Assembly (NCBI RefSeq): GCF_002929275.1
Contig: NZ_PJIK01000011.1
Span: 62,001-126,000, forward strand
Source of the DNA: Arthrobacter sp. ZGTC131
GTDB lineage: Bacteria; Actinomycetota; Actinomycetes; Actinomycetales; Micrococcaceae
Direction: 5' to 3'
Length of the DNA: 64,000 bases
Position numbers and translations under genes: made by a program. The notes beneath the pieces were generated by a model. That model saw only the letters and a program-made list of their open reading frames with translations, did not search any database and had not been told where the DNA came from. Position 1 is the first letter of the stretch; every line of letters begins with the position of its first letter. This document shows, in pieces, positions 34,001-43,297 of this stretch.

Positions 34001-35332
34001 GTGAGCCAACACCGAAGCAGCGGAAACCAACGCGTGGTCCGCGACGTCGTCTTCGTGGACGGCGTGCGCACGCCCTTCGGCCGCGCCGGCGAGAAGGGTA
34101 TATACGCGGGCATGCGCGCCGACGACCTTGTGGTCAAGTGCATCCGCGAACTGATGCGGCGCAACCCCGCGCTTCCTGCCGAGCGCGTCGACGAAGTGGC
34201 GGTCGCCGCAACCACGCAGACCGGGGACCAGGGCCTCACCATCGGCAGGACCGCGGCCCTCCTGGCCGGCCTGCCGCGCACGGTGCCCGGCTTCGCCATC
34301 GACCGCATGTGCGCGGGCGCCATGACAGCCGTGACCACCACTGCCAGCGGCATCGGTTTCGGCGCCTACGACGTCGTGATCGCCGGCGGCGTGGAACACA
34401 TGGGGAACCATCCCATGGGTGCCGGCGCCGACCCCAACCCGCGCTTCGTATCCGAACGCCTGGTGGATCCCGCCGCGCTCAACATGGGCAACACCGCAGA
34501 AAACCTGCACGACCGCTTTCCCCGCATCACCAAGGACCGCACCGATGCCTACGCGGTGGCGTCCCAGAACAAGCTGGCGGCTGCGTACGGAGACGGGTTG
34601 ATCCAGCCGGACCTTGTTCCTGTCGCCACCATGAAGCCGGGCCAGGGATGGACGGTCAACACAGTGGACGAGCCGCCGCGACCGGGCACCACCGTGGACG
34701 ACCTCGCCGCCCTGCGGACGCCGTTCCGGGCCCACGGCCGGGTGACGGCCGGAAACGCCGCAGGACTTAACGACGGCGCCACCGCCGCGCTGCTGGCGTC
34801 CTCCGATGCTGCCGCTGAACTGGGCCTGCCCGTCAAGATGCGGCTGGTCAGCTACGCCTACGCGGGCGTGGAACCCGAGGTCATGGGGATCGGGCCTGTT
34901 CCGTCCACCGAGAAAGCCCTGGCGAACGCAGGCCTGGACATCGGGGACATCGGCCTGTTTGAAATCAACGAGGCCTTCGCCGTCCAGGTCCTCAGCTTCC
35001 TGGACCATTTCGGGATTGCCGACGACGACCCCCGGGTCAACCGTTACGGCGGCGCCATAGCGGTGGGCCACCCGCTCGCGTCGTCGGGCGTCCGGCTCAT
35101 GAACCAGCTGGCCCGGCAGTTCGAGGAAGATCACTCCGTGCGCTACGGCGTCACGGCCATGTGCGTCGGCCTCGGGATGGGCGCCACGGTCATCTGGGAA
35201 AACCCGCATCACGCCGATTACAGCGGCGCCGGCCGTTCCGACGCCCTCGATTCCGCCGGTATCCCCGCCTCCGCCGACCCTCTCCCCGCAGACACCGCAG
35301 CCTCCACCCCGACCGCAGGAGCCGCAGCATGA
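34001..35332 (+). CDS. fadA: Acetyl-CoA acyltransferase (3-ketoacyl-CoA thiolase)
   Basis: Cleaves 3-ketoacyl-CoA to acetyl-CoA in beta-oxidation. The protein has 443 residues. The nucleophilic Cys is in DRMCAGAMTAV (about 100), the loop NEAFAVQVL, GGAIAVGHPLASSG (His) and CVGLGMGAT (second Cys) complete the thiolase set. The GTG at 34001 has GAGGAGC eight bases upstream. About 40 extra residues form a low-complexity Ala/Pro/Ser tail. The last four bases overlap fadB (ATGA). Confidence 0.95.
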   Translation: MSQHRSSGNQRVVRDVVFVDGVRTPFGRAGEKGIYAGMRADDLVVKCIRELMRRNPALPAERVDEVAVAATTQTGDQGLTIGRTAALLAGLPRTVPGFAIDRMCAGAMTAVTTTASGIGFGAYDVVIAGGVEHMGNHPMGAGADPNPRFVSERLVDPAALNMGNTAENLHDRFPRITKDRTDAYAVASQNKLAAAYGDGLIQPDLVPVATMKPGQGWTVNTVDEPPRPGTTVDDLAALRTPFRAHGRVTAGNAAGLNDGATAALLASSDAAAELGLPVKMRLVSYAYAGVEPEVMGIGPVPSTEKALANAGLDIGDIGLFEINEAFAVQVLSFLDHFGIADDDPRVNRYGGAIAVGHPLASSGVRLMNQLARQFEEDHSVRYGVTAMCVGLGMGATVIWENPHHADYSGAGRSDALDSAGIPASADPLPADTAASTPTAGAAA

Positions 35333-37485
35333 GCGCCGCAGATTTCCGCAAGCTTGCCGACCTTTTCCCGGATGAGACGGTCACCCATTCCTACGTGCAG
35401 GACATCGAACTCCCGGCCGTTGGCGGCCAGCCCAGTCCCGGCCTCTTCGCCCTGATCACGCTGGACAACGGGCTGGACCACACCAAACCCACCACGCTGG
35501 GGCCCAACACCCTCGTGGAACTCGGGACAGTGCTCGAAGGACTCCGCGAGCGGGCAGCCAGTGGCGAGATCGTCGGCGTCGGGGTCACAGGCAAGCCGCA
35601 CTTCCTGGTGGCCGGCGCGGACCTGTCTGCGGTGAAGTCCCTTGACAGCCGGGAGCACGGACTGTGGATGGCGCAGCTGGGTCACGACGTCTACGCGACG
35701 CTGGCCAACCTTAGCGTTCCCAGCTTCGCCTTCATCAACGGCGTGGCACTGGGCGGCGGGCTGGAGATCGCCCTGCAGTCCACGTACCGGACAGTGTCGG
35801 CCGCGGCAGGGGCGCTGGCCCTTCCGGAGGCCTTCATCGGGCTGGTTCCGGGCTGGGGCGGCGTCTATATCCTGCCCCGGCTGATCGGTCCGGAGAACGC
35901 CGTCGAGGTGATGATCGAGAACCCGCTGAACAACAACCGCACGCTGTCCGGGCCCGAGGCCTACAAGCTGGGCATCGCAGATGCCATGTTTGAACCTGCA
36001 GACTTCGTGGAGCAGTCGATCGCCTGGGCCGCGGGAGTCATCTCCGGCGACGTCACACCGGAACGGCCCTCCGCCGTCGACCCTTCCGGCCCCGGAGTGG
36101 CTGACCGCTGGGCCGGGGCGGTGGCCGCCGGCCGCGCCTTCGTGGAATCAAAGACGTCCAACGCCTCGCCCGCGCCGGCCAAGGTGCTGGACATCATGGA
36201 GGCAAACCGAACCATGAGCCAGGCGGAGTCCGCCGAGCTGGAGTGCGAGACCCTGGCAGGCCTCATGCAGACGGACGAGTTCCGGTCCACGGTCTATGCG
36301 TTCCTGGACCTGGTGCAGAAGAGGTCCAAGCGCCCCGCCGGTGCCCCCGACCGCAAGCTCGCCCGGCCGGTGACCAAGGTGGGTGTGGTGGGCGCCGGGC
36401 TAATGGCTAGCCAGTTGGCCCTGCTCTTCGCTCGCCAGCTCAAAGTTCCGGTGGTCATGACCGACATCGACCAGGCCCGCGTGGACAAGGGCGTGGGTTA
36501 CGTCCATGCGGAAGTGGACAAGCTGCTCGGCAAGGGGCGCCTCAGCCCGGATGCAGCGAACCGGACGAAGGCCCTCGTGACGGGGTCCGTCTCCAAGGAG
36601 CCGTTCGCGGATGCGGATTTCGTGATCGAGGCGGTGTTCGAGGAACTCAACGTCAAGAAGCAGGTTTTCGCTGAAGTCGAAGCCATCGTCTCCCCCGACT
36701 GCATCCTCGCGACCAACACGTCGTCGTTGTCCGTGACAGCGATGGCCGAAGGCCTGCGGAACCCGGAACGGCTGGTGGGCTTCCACTTCTTCAACCCGGT
36801 GGCCGTCATGCCGCTGCTGGAAATCGTGCGCGCGCCAAAGACGGACGATGCCGTGGTGGCCACGGCTTTCGAGCTGGCCAAGGGGCTGAAGAAGACCGCG
36901 GTCCTGGTCAGGGACGCCCCGGCGTTCGTGGTCAACCGGATCCTGCTTCGGCTCATGGGCGAGGTCACTGCCGCCTTCGACGAGGGCACGCCGGCGGACG
37001 TTGCGGACAATGCGCTGCGGCCGATGGGCCTGCCGATGACACCGTTCGACCTGGGCGCGATGGTGGGGCTTCCCGTGGCCCAGCATGTCCAGGAATCGCT
37101 GCATGCGGCGTTCGGCGACCGCTTCAGGGTTTCGCAAAACCTGCAGAAACTGATCGACAACGGGGTGCGGTCGCTGTGGTCTCCGACCGCAGACGGCGGC
37201 AAGGAAATTCCGGCATCCACGCTGGCCCTGATGTCTTTCGGAACGTCGCCGTCGACAGGGGAAGAAGTACTGCGCCGGACGCAGGACGCCCTGGCCGAGG
37301 AGATCGCGCTGATGCTCGAGGAGGGCGTGGTGGACGGGCCGGAGGACATTGACCTGTGCATGATCCTCGGGGCGGGCTGGCCCATGTTCCTCGGCGGCAT
37401 CACCCCGTACCTCGACCGCACGGGAGCATCCGAGCGCGTCACGGGCAAGAGGTTCCTCGACCCGGGTGTGGCATCCCGGGCATAG
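35329..37485 (+). CDS. fadB: Fatty-acid oxidation multifunctional alpha subunit
   Basis: A 718-residue protein joining an enoyl-CoA hydratase domain (about 15-200, with GADLSAVKS, INGVALGGGLEIAL and ALPEAFIGLVPGWGG) to an NAD-dependent 3-hydroxyacyl-CoA dehydrogenase (about 345-640, with VGVVGAGLMASQLA, VIEAVFEELNVK, ATNTSSLSVT and GFHFFNPV). It performs the two middle steps of beta-oxidation and should form a complex with FadA, with which it overlaps by four bases. Start ATG 35329. A strong terminator follows. Confidence 0.95.
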   Translation: MSAADFRKLADLFPDETVTHSYVQDIELPAVGGQPSPGLFALITLDNGLDHTKPTTLGPNTLVELGTVLEGLRERAASGEIVGVGVTGKPHFLVAGADLSAVKSLDSREHGLWMAQLGHDVYATLANLSVPSFAFINGVALGGGLEIALQSTYRTVSAAAGALALPEAFIGLVPGWGGVYILPRLIGPENAVEVMIENPLNNNRTLSGPEAYKLGIADAMFEPADFVEQSIAWAAGVISGDVTPERPSAVDPSGPGVADRWAGAVAAGRAFVESKTSNASPAPAKVLDIMEANRTMSQAESAELECETLAGLMQTDEFRSTVYAFLDLVQKRSKRPAGAPDRKLARPVTKVGVVGAGLMASQLALLFARQLKVPVVMTDIDQARVDKGVGYVHAEVDKLLGKGRLSPDAANRTKALVTGSVSKEPFADADFVIEAVFEELNVKKQVFAEVEAIVSPDCILATNTSSLSVTAMAEGLRNPERLVGFHFFNPVAVMPLLEIVRAPKTDDAVVATAFELAKGLKKTAVLVRDAPAFVVNRILLRLMGEVTAAFDEGTPADVADNALRPMGLPMTPFDLGAMVGLPVAQHVQESLHAAFGDRFRVSQNLQKLIDNGVRSLWSPTADGGKEIPASTLALMSFGTSPSTGEEVLRRTQDALAEEIALMLEEGVVDGPEDIDLCMILGAGWPMFLGGITPYLDRTGASERVTGKRFLDPGVASRA

Positions 37486-37510
37486 ATTCTGCTGCAGCCG
37501 CACTGCCAGG

Positions 37511-37556
37511 CGGTGCCGGTCCCGTCACCCGAAAGTGACGGGATCGGCACCGTTTT
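37511..37556 (+). terminator. Strong intrinsic terminator after fadAB
   Basis: An 18-bp stem (37511-37528 with 37535-37552) with one G-U pair and a CCGAAA loop, then TTTT (37553-37556). Confidence 0.93.
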
Positions 37557-37624
37557 GACGGCAGGCACTAGGCCTTGCGGGAAGCCAGCCACCTGGCTGC
37601 CGATCGGCGGACCGCCGCGCGCGG

Positions 37625-38416
37625 TCAGTCCGCGAAAGCTGCCCGGAAGGCGGCGAGCGCTGCGTCACCCGCCGGCAGGCCCTGCCCGCCGGACGCGCCC
37701 GCCTCCAGACCGATGACCCCCGAGTAGCCGGCTTCCCTGAGGGCCGATGCAACGGCGCGGTAGTTGATCTCTCCGGTGCCTGGTTCGAACCGCCCGGGGA
37801 CATCGGCCACCTGGACCTCTCCAATCCAAGGCAGCGCGGCCCTGACGAGCTCGATCAGGTTTCCCTCCCCTATCTGGGCGTGGTAGAGATCCAGCATCAT
37901 CTTCACGTTCGGATGGTTCACGGCGGAAACCAGAGCCATGGTGTCCTTGGCCCGGGCCAGCGGTATGCCCGGATGGTCGAGGATCGTATTCAGGTTCTCG
38001 AGGGCAAACGTCAGCCCGTGATTCTCCCCCAGGACGGCCAGCCGCTGCAGGGTGCGCAGGCCCGTCAGCCACATCTCGCCGGTGGAACGGTGAATCGGCC
38101 GCACCGCGCGGCCACCCTCGCCGAGTTCGGCAGGGTGGACCACCATCCGCTCCACGCCAAGCTCCAGCGCGGCAGGAATGAGCTTCTCCGCCGAGGCCAA
38201 AACCTCGTCAGCGCCGTCCGGATCAATGAGGCTGCCGCCGAAGTAGCCGCTCATGGAAGAGAAGCGGGCACCGGTGGCGGCCAGGGCGGCGATGTCCCGG
38301 CCCCGGGTGTCCCACAGCTCCACCTCGAAACCCTGCCCGTGAATCCGGTGCACGCGCTCGATCAGTGGCAGCTCTCCGTAGACCATTTCGGCACAGACGG
38401 CCAGACGGAAGCTCAT
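37625..38416 (-). CDS. hyi: Hydroxypyruvate isomerase-like TIM-barrel protein
   Basis: A 263-residue xylose-isomerase-like enzyme of the Hyi group, which interconverts hydroxypyruvate and tartronate semialdehyde or related short sugars. FALENLN (about 143), MLDLYHAQIGEGN (about 178), VQVADVPGRFEPGTGEINY (about 208) and IGLEAG (about 240) hold the metal ligands and are the Hyi signatures. The four-base overlap with the dehydrogenase upstream shows an operon. The exact substrate is open. Confidence 0.88.
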   Translation of the reverse strand: MSFRLAVCAEMVYGELPLIERVHRIHGQGFEVELWDTRGRDIAALAATGARFSSMSGYFGGSLIDPDGADEVLASAEKLIPAALELGVERMVVHPAELGEGGRAVRPIHRSTGEMWLTGLRTLQRLAVLGENHGLTFALENLNTILDHPGIPLARAKDTMALVSAVNHPNVKMMLDLYHAQIGEGNLIELVRAALPWIGEVQVADVPGRFEPGTGEINYRAVASALREAGYSGVIGLEAGASGGQGLPAGDAALAAFRAAFAD

Positions 38417-39534
38417 GCGCCGTCCCCCACCGGGTGGAGCTCGGGTTCGGCCGCCCGGAGTTCGGCGACCGAGGCAACATCGACCGGAAGCCCGGTCTCA
38501 GCTGAACGCAGGGCGGCCAGCGCCACCGCCAGGGCATTGCGGGCGTCAGTCCCGCCCGGCCCCGGCGTGGCCGGGCCCGGCACGCCGTCGCGGCGTGCTT
38601 TCACGGCGTCGACGAAGTGAGCCAGCTCAGCGGTGTAGGCGTCATGGAAGAGATCAACATTCAGCCGCACTGTGTCGGCCCCGATGCCAGCCGCGGTGTA
38701 GCTCGTCGCACTGGTGGCCTGCGGTCCGCCCGCCGTGACCATGCCGGCGGAGCCGAAGACTTCGCCGCGCACGTCGTAGCCGTAGAGGGCGTTGAAGTTC
38801 GCCTCCGCCACCGCGATGGCGCCGTTGCTGTAGGTCACGGTCACAACTGCAGTGTCCAGGAGACCCCCGGCCTTCGCATCCGGGGCAACGAGGGCGTCAG
38901 CGACCGCGTGGACGCGGACCGGAACGGCGCCGGGGTTGAGCCAGTTGAGGGTGTCAAAGTCGTGGATCAGTGTCTCCAGGAAGATCGTGCCAGGCGGAAT
39001 GCGGTCCGGATTGGAGATCCCTGCTGCAGTGCCGGGGTCCCGTGTCAGAGACCTGAGAAGCTGCGGCACTCCCACGCTGCCGCCGTCAATGAGCTTGCGC
39101 GCCGCGGCGAAATCCGCGGCGTAGCGGCGGTTGAACCCGAACTGAACAACGATCCCGGCCGAATCGGCTGCCTCCAGGGCTTCATCGAGCTCCTCAATGG
39201 TGCGCCCGCCAGGCTTTTCGCAGAACACGTCCTTCCCTGCCCGTGCTGCGGCGGCGATCAGGCCGGAATGGAACCGTGCCGGGGCCGCGATGAGGACGGC
39301 GTCGATCTCCGGATCGCTGATCACGTCGGCCGGGTCGGCGCTGATCTTGCTGACCCGCAGCCTGCTCGCCAGGGTTTCGACGGCGGGAAGGGCCGGATCC
39401 GCAATGGCGGCGAGGCGGGCGTTGGGTATGCGGTGCGCAACAGACTCAGCGTGGAAACTTCCGATCCATCCTGCGCCGATGAGGGCGACGCGGACGGGCC
39501 GGTCTTCGCTGACCGGGTGCTGAAGGAAAGTCAT
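38413..39534 (-). CDS. Gfo/Idh/MocA dehydrogenase (inositol 2-dehydrogenase-like)
   Basis: A 373-residue NAD-dependent polyol dehydrogenase. ALIGAGWIGSFHAESV is the dinucleotide motif, DVFCEKPGGRTIEEL carries the EKP catalytic Lys, and TLIHDFDTLNW with Asp/His matches the inositol dehydrogenase active site. Close relatives are IolG-type enzymes. It overlaps hyi and faces away from its likely regulator at 39643. The promoter lies over the operator pair at 39556-39616. Confidence 0.9.
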   Translation of the reverse strand: MTFLQHPVSEDRPVRVALIGAGWIGSFHAESVAHRIPNARLAAIADPALPAVETLASRLRVSKISADPADVISDPEIDAVLIAAPARFHSGLIAAAARAGKDVFCEKPGGRTIEELDEALEAADSAGIVVQFGFNRRYAADFAAARKLIDGGSVGVPQLLRSLTRDPGTAAGISNPDRIPPGTIFLETLIHDFDTLNWLNPGAVPVRVHAVADALVAPDAKAGGLLDTAVVTVTYSNGAIAVAEANFNALYGYDVRGEVFGSAGMVTAGGPQATSATSYTAAGIGADTVRLNVDLFHDAYTAELAHFVDAVKARRDGVPGPATPGPGGTDARNALAVALAALRSAETGLPVDVASVAELRAAEPELHPVGDGA

Positions 39535-39555
39535 GAATACTCCTGTGCTCGGCGT

Positions 39556-39569
39556 CTAGATCGTTCTAG
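39556..39569. promoter_or_regulatory. LacI-type operator 1
   Basis: CTAGATCGTTCTAG: 5-bp arms CTAGA/TCTAG around TCGT, with central CG. It lies about 22 bp from the dehydrogenase start (39534). Confidence 0.75.
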
Positions 39570-39602
39570 TAACACCATGCTGGCATGAGATTCCCGGCCT
39601 GT

Positions 39603-39616
39603 CTAGATCGTTCTAT
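39603..39616. promoter_or_regulatory. LacI-type operator 2
   Basis: CTAGATCGTTCTAT repeats 13 of 14 bases of operator 1, 47 bp away, and overlaps the probable -10 (TATACA) of the LacI gene at 39643. Two sites in the same orientation suggest control of both divergent promoters, perhaps by looping. Confidence 0.75.
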
Positions 39617-39642
39617 ACACTTGGAGCGGACGAGGAGGTTAC

Positions 39643-40665
39643 ATGACGGAACAGCAGCGCCGCCCAACGGTGATGGACGTGGCCCAGGCGGCCGGCGTCT
39701 CACGGGCCCTGGTTTCCATCGTGATGCGCGGCGCCCCCGGTGCCGCGGAATCCACCCGGCAGAAGGTCCTCGAGGCGGCGCGGGAACTCGGCTACAGGCC
39801 GGACAGCCGCGCCCGCCTGCTCCGCAGCAGCCGCACCAGGCTTCTTGGCCTGAGTTTCTTCAGCGCGCACGCCTTTCACGCCGAGATTGTGGATGCCGCG
39901 TACGCAGCAGCCACGTCGCGGGGGTATGAACTGGCGTTGAGCGCGGTGGCCAAGGGCCGACCAGAGACCCGGGCCATTGAGTCGCTGCTCGATTTCGGCT
40001 CCGCAGCGCTCATCCTGATCTCGCCGACCCTCAGTGCCGAGGAGCTGGCCGGGTATGCCGGCCAGGTGCCCGTCGTCAGCCTCCTGCGCGACGACGTCGG
40101 CGAACCGGTGGACTCGGTCAGCAGCGACGACCACGCGGGCATCCGCATGGCGGTGGACCACCTGACCGGCATCGGTCACCGCAGGATCGTTCATATCGAC
40201 GGCGGCACGGCAGTTTCTGCAGAGCTGCGCAGGGCGGCGTTCCGCGCCGAGATGGACCGTCTCGGGCTGCCGGCCCGAATCATCCCCGGCGGACCCACCG
40301 AAGAGGACGGGCTGAGGGCCCTCCGGTCACTACGCGCGGACCTCCCATCCGCCGTCATCGCCTTCAATGACAGGTGCGCCCTGGGTGTGGTCGAGGGCCT
40401 CCGGGCGGACGGGTTGAAAGTGCCTGACGACGTGTCGGTGCTGGGCTATGACGACAGCCAGTTTGCCCGGCTCAGCTACTTGCAGTTGTCGTCCGTCAGC
40501 CAGGACGCGCCATTGCTCGCTGCCGCAGCCGTAGACCGCGCCATTGACCGTATTGAGGGAACGCAAGCCCCCGCCCACGTTGTCAGCACCCCGCATCTGG
40601 TGGTCCGCAAAACCTCAGCCCCTTTGCGCGACGATCTGCGGGAATCTGTAAGACTTGCCCCATGA
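39643..40665 (+). CDS. LacI-family regulator of the hyi/dehydrogenase operon
   Basis: A 340-residue repressor with the helix-turn-helix TVMDVAQAAGVSRALVSIVMRG, the hinge YRPDSRARLLR, and an effector domain with IAFNDRCALGVVE and GYDDSQFARL. It is divergent from the dehydrogenase/hyi operon, and two near-identical operators lie between them, so both promoters are probably controlled by it. GAGGAGG before the ATG is a strong ribosome site. The stop overlaps the next small gene by four bases. Confidence 0.94.
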   Translation: MTEQQRRPTVMDVAQAAGVSRALVSIVMRGAPGAAESTRQKVLEAARELGYRPDSRARLLRSSRTRLLGLSFFSAHAFHAEIVDAAYAAATSRGYELALSAVAKGRPETRAIESLLDFGSAALILISPTLSAEELAGYAGQVPVVSLLRDDVGEPVDSVSSDDHAGIRMAVDHLTGIGHRRIVHIDGGTAVSAELRRAAFRAEMDRLGLPARIIPGGPTEEDGLRALRSLRADLPSAVIAFNDRCALGVVEGLRADGLKVPDDVSVLGYDDSQFARLSYLQLSSVSQDAPLLAAAAVDRAIDRIEGTQAPAHVVSTPHLVVRKTSAPLRDDLRESVRLAP

Positions 40666-40964
40666 TTACTGAACACGCGTTGCTTCCCGTCATTCCTGGT
40701 CTGGAACGGGATTTTGAAGCGGCGTTCGACCGGGCCCGTTTGATTATTGCCTCGATGCCTGGCTTTGTCTCGTTGTCGCTCTCGCGTTCGATCGAAACTC
40801 CCAGCACGTACCTACTGCTCGTGCAATGGGACAGCCTTGAGGATCACACCGAGGGTTTCAGGGGATCCCCGGAGTACCAGCAGTGGCGTGAGTTATTGCA
40901 CCGCTTCTATCAGCCGTTCCCCCTGGTCGAACACTACGAGACCGTGCACTCCGCTTCGAGATAG
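40662..40964 (+). CDS. Antibiotic biosynthesis monooxygenase (ABM) domain protein
   Basis: A 100-residue ferredoxin-like dimeric alpha/beta barrel protein: PGLERDFEAAFDRARLIIASMPGFVSLSLSRSIE, then YLLLVQWDSLEDHTEGFRGSPEYQQW. The EDH..F..S pattern is typical of ABM proteins, which include cofactor-free quinol monooxygenases and haem-binding members. Four-base overlap with the LacI gene shows co-transcription, so it may detoxify a product of the pathway. Function otherwise open. Confidence 0.88.
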   Translation: MITEHALLPVIPGLERDFEAAFDRARLIIASMPGFVSLSLSRSIETPSTYLLLVQWDSLEDHTEGFRGSPEYQQWRELLHRFYQPFPLVEHYETVHSASR

Positions 40965-40995
40965 CGCCCGTTAGTCTCGTCGCCGGTCGGTCGTG

Positions 40996-42543
40996 TCAGT
41001 CACCGGCTGCCAGGACACCGTTCCTCAGCTCCACCAGCCGGTGGGCATGCGCCCGCGCGAACGCGAGGTCATGCGTCACAAGGACGACGGCGGCGCCGCG
41101 GCCGGCGGCCGCTGTCATGGCGTCGGACAGCCGCCTGAGGCCATGGGCATCCAGCGCGACCGTTGGTTCGTCCAGGGCCAGCACCTCCGGCTCACGGGCA
41201 AGGACGGTTGCAAGCGCCAGCAGCCGCTGGCCAGAGCCGGACAGCTCGTGCGGGTGGACGTTGCCGGCCGCGCTCAGGCCCACCGACGCCAGCGCCTCAG
41301 CCGCCCGGACGGGCGCTGAGGCGCCGAACCTGCGGTCCAGGCCGAAGAACACCTCGCGAAGCACGGTCCGTTCGAACAGCTGGTCGTGAGGATGCTGGAA
41401 GAGCAGCCCGAGCCGCTGGGCGATGACGCCGGTGGGAACCCCCGCTATGGCCTCGCCGCCAATGCGGACCTCCCCGCGGAGCGGGCTGAGCAGCCCGTTG
41501 AACAGGCGCAGCAGCGTCGATTTCCCCGCCCCGTTCGGACCCGTCACCGCCACGATCTCCCCGGGCCACACGTCCAGGACCACATTCTCCAGAAGGAGCG
41601 GACGGCCAAGGTATTCCGTGCCGAACCCGAAGGACACCCGGTCCAGTTCCAGCGCCGGCACACTGTCCTTGGCCGGACGTGCCCGGGACTGTGCCTGAGC
41701 AAACTGCTGTACCTGCCCTGAGGGCGCTCCGGACGGCTCGCTGACAACAACGCCGGAACTGGCCAGCTCCTCACCGGCGAGGATCCGGTCCGGCGGTCCG
41801 GCCGCTGTTGCGGCCCCGTCCTCCAGCACGAGCCAGGGTTCCGCCAAGCGCGTCAGCAGGTCTGCGCTTTGGCTCAGCACCACGACGGCGGTCCCCCGGG
41901 CCAGTTCGGCGGCCACCAGTTCCGTGAGGGTCCGGGTTCCGTCCGCGTCGAGGGACGCCAGCGGCTCATCGAGGATCAGGACGGCGGGATCCGCCACGAT
42001 GGCACAGCCGACGGCCAGGCGCCGCAGTTCTCCTCCGGAGAGGGTTGCGGGGTCGCGTTCGAGCAGGCTGGCGAGGCCGGTCCGGCGGGCTGTCTCGGCG
42101 ACGATCCGCACCATCTCGGCGCGCTCCATCCCCCGGTTTTCCAGTCCGAAGGCAAGTTCCTCTTCCACGGTGGCGCGGACAGCCGAGAGCATGGCGGCCG
42201 GATCTTGCGGGACATATCCCACCTGCTCGGCCCAGGCGGCGGGATCGATCTGCGGGTCACTGTCCGCTCCGAAAAAGACCAGCGGTCGCCAGGCCTCCTG
42301 CTGTCCGACGGATTCCAGCTCCAGGCGTCCCTTCAGTTTCCCGTCCCGTCCGCCCGCCAGCCAGCCGCCGAGCAGCCGCCCCAGGGTGGATTTGCCGCTG
42401 CCGGAACCGCCCAGCACCGCGATCAGCGATCCCGGTGCGGCCACGATTTCCACGTCGCGCAGCGCCGGACGGGCGTCGCCGTGGAACGCGAAGGATTCTA
42501 TGGCCGCCCTGAGCGTGACCGCAGCTGATACCTGACCGTTCAT
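40996..42543 (-). CDS. ecfA: ECF transporter ATPase, two fused ABC domains
   Basis: A 515-residue protein holding both ATPase domains of an energy-coupling-factor transporter. Domain 1 (about 8-230): GGSGSGKST, TLSGGELRRLAVG, AVLILDEPLASLD. Domain 2 (about 280-500): GPNGAGKST, QHPHDQLFERTVLREVFFG, then LSGSGQRLLALA, LALDEPTVALD. The signature of domain 2 is LSGSGQ instead of LSGGQ. Start ATG 42543 overlaps the stop of ecfT by four bases; longer frames run inside ecfT and were rejected. Confidence 0.93.
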   Translation of the reverse strand: MNGQVSAAVTLRAAIESFAFHGDARPALRDVEIVAAPGSLIAVLGGSGSGKSTLGRLLGGWLAGGRDGKLKGRLELESVGQQEAWRPLVFFGADSDPQIDPAAWAEQVGYVPQDPAAMLSAVRATVEEELAFGLENRGMERAEMVRIVAETARRTGLASLLERDPATLSGGELRRLAVGCAIVADPAVLILDEPLASLDADGTRTLTELVAAELARGTAVVVLSQSADLLTRLAEPWLVLEDGAATAAGPPDRILAGEELASSGVVVSEPSGAPSGQVQQFAQAQSRARPAKDSVPALELDRVSFGFGTEYLGRPLLLENVVLDVWPGEIVAVTGPNGAGKSTLLRLFNGLLSPLRGEVRIGGEAIAGVPTGVIAQRLGLLFQHPHDQLFERTVLREVFFGLDRRFGASAPVRAAEALASVGLSAAGNVHPHELSGSGQRLLALATVLAREPEVLALDEPTVALDAHGLRRLSDAMTAAAGRGAAVVLVTHDLAFARAHAHRLVELRNGVLAAGD

Positions 42544-43295
42544 GCCTGGCCTCGGGACAGGGACGCGGCAATCCGCACCGCCACGGCAGCCGCGGCCAGC
42601 AGGACCGCAACAATCCGGAAGCCCCGCTGGGCCGGCGAGTCTCGGACTTGCGTGTATGTGGTCCGGGGGCCGGTGCGCCTGAACCCCCTCGCGTCCAGTG
42701 CCTGCGCTCTGATGCCGGCATCGTGGACCAGCCCCAGCACCAGCGGCACCATCTGCAGCCGCACCGCCCCAAGGCGGTTTCCGACTCCCTTCCCCACCAC
42801 CAGGCCCCGCGATTCCTGCGCCTGCCGGACCTTCTCCAGCCGGGCGGCGATGATGGGGGCGAGCATCAGCGTGGACGCCAGCACATAGCCGAACTGCGGC
42901 GGAAGGCGAAGCGTGGCCAGGGCGGCGACGAGTTCCGGCACCCTGACACTGAACGAAAACAGCAGCAGGACCAGGACAAACGCAGACGTACGCAACCCCA
43001 TGTCCACAGCGAATCCCAGACCTTCCGTAGTGACCCGCGCCGGTCCCCAGCTGGCGAGCACGCTGCGGCCCTCGGGGAAGAAGAGCCCGTGCATCACGAG
43101 GAGCGACAACCAGAACGGCGCCAGGATAACGCCAGCGGCGAGGAACACGCGGCGCGCAGCGCCAGTGACGCCAGCCAGCAGCACCGCACCGGCTGCAACG
43201 GTGAGGGAGACCACCCAACTGGCGGCCGCCGTCGTGATCACCAGTACGGCTGCGGCCGCCGTCAGGGTGGTGAGCGGGTTGAGGCGGGGCGCCAC
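42540..43295 (-). CDS. ecfT: ECF transporter transmembrane (T) component, CbiQ family
   Basis: A 251-residue membrane protein with about five helices and the two short ATPase-coupling motifs QESRGL and DARGF of EcfT proteins. It links the S component to the ATPases. The gene is two bases downstream of the S component and overlaps the ATPase gene by four bases, so the three subunits form one dedicated (group I) transporter. Confidence 0.92.
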   Translation of the reverse strand: MAPRLNPLTTLTAAAAVLVITTAAASWVVSLTVAAGAVLLAGVTGAARRVFLAAGVILAPFWLSLLVMHGLFFPEGRSVLASWGPARVTTEGLGFAVDMGLRTSAFVLVLLLFSFSVRVPELVAALATLRLPPQFGYVLASTLMLAPIIAARLEKVRQAQESRGLVVGKGVGNRLGAVRLQMVPLVLGLVHDAGIRAQALDARGFRRTGPRTTYTQVRDSPAQRGFRIVAVLLAAAAVAVRIAASLSRGQA

Positions 43296-43297
43296 GG

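Noticed and set aside
34001-37485. Horizontal transfer of fadAB
   Set aside because: Codon use and base composition look like the neighbours, and no mobile-element remnants flank the genes.
37583-37598. Hairpin AGCCAG-CCAC-CTGGCT as terminator of hyi
   Set aside because: Only a 6-bp stem without a T-run; kept out of the feature list as too weak.
42544-43218. Longer version of the ECF ATPase starting at 43218
   Set aside because: The added N-terminal part is an out-of-frame reading of ecfT; the ATG at 42543 with ATGA overlap gives a normal ATPase start.
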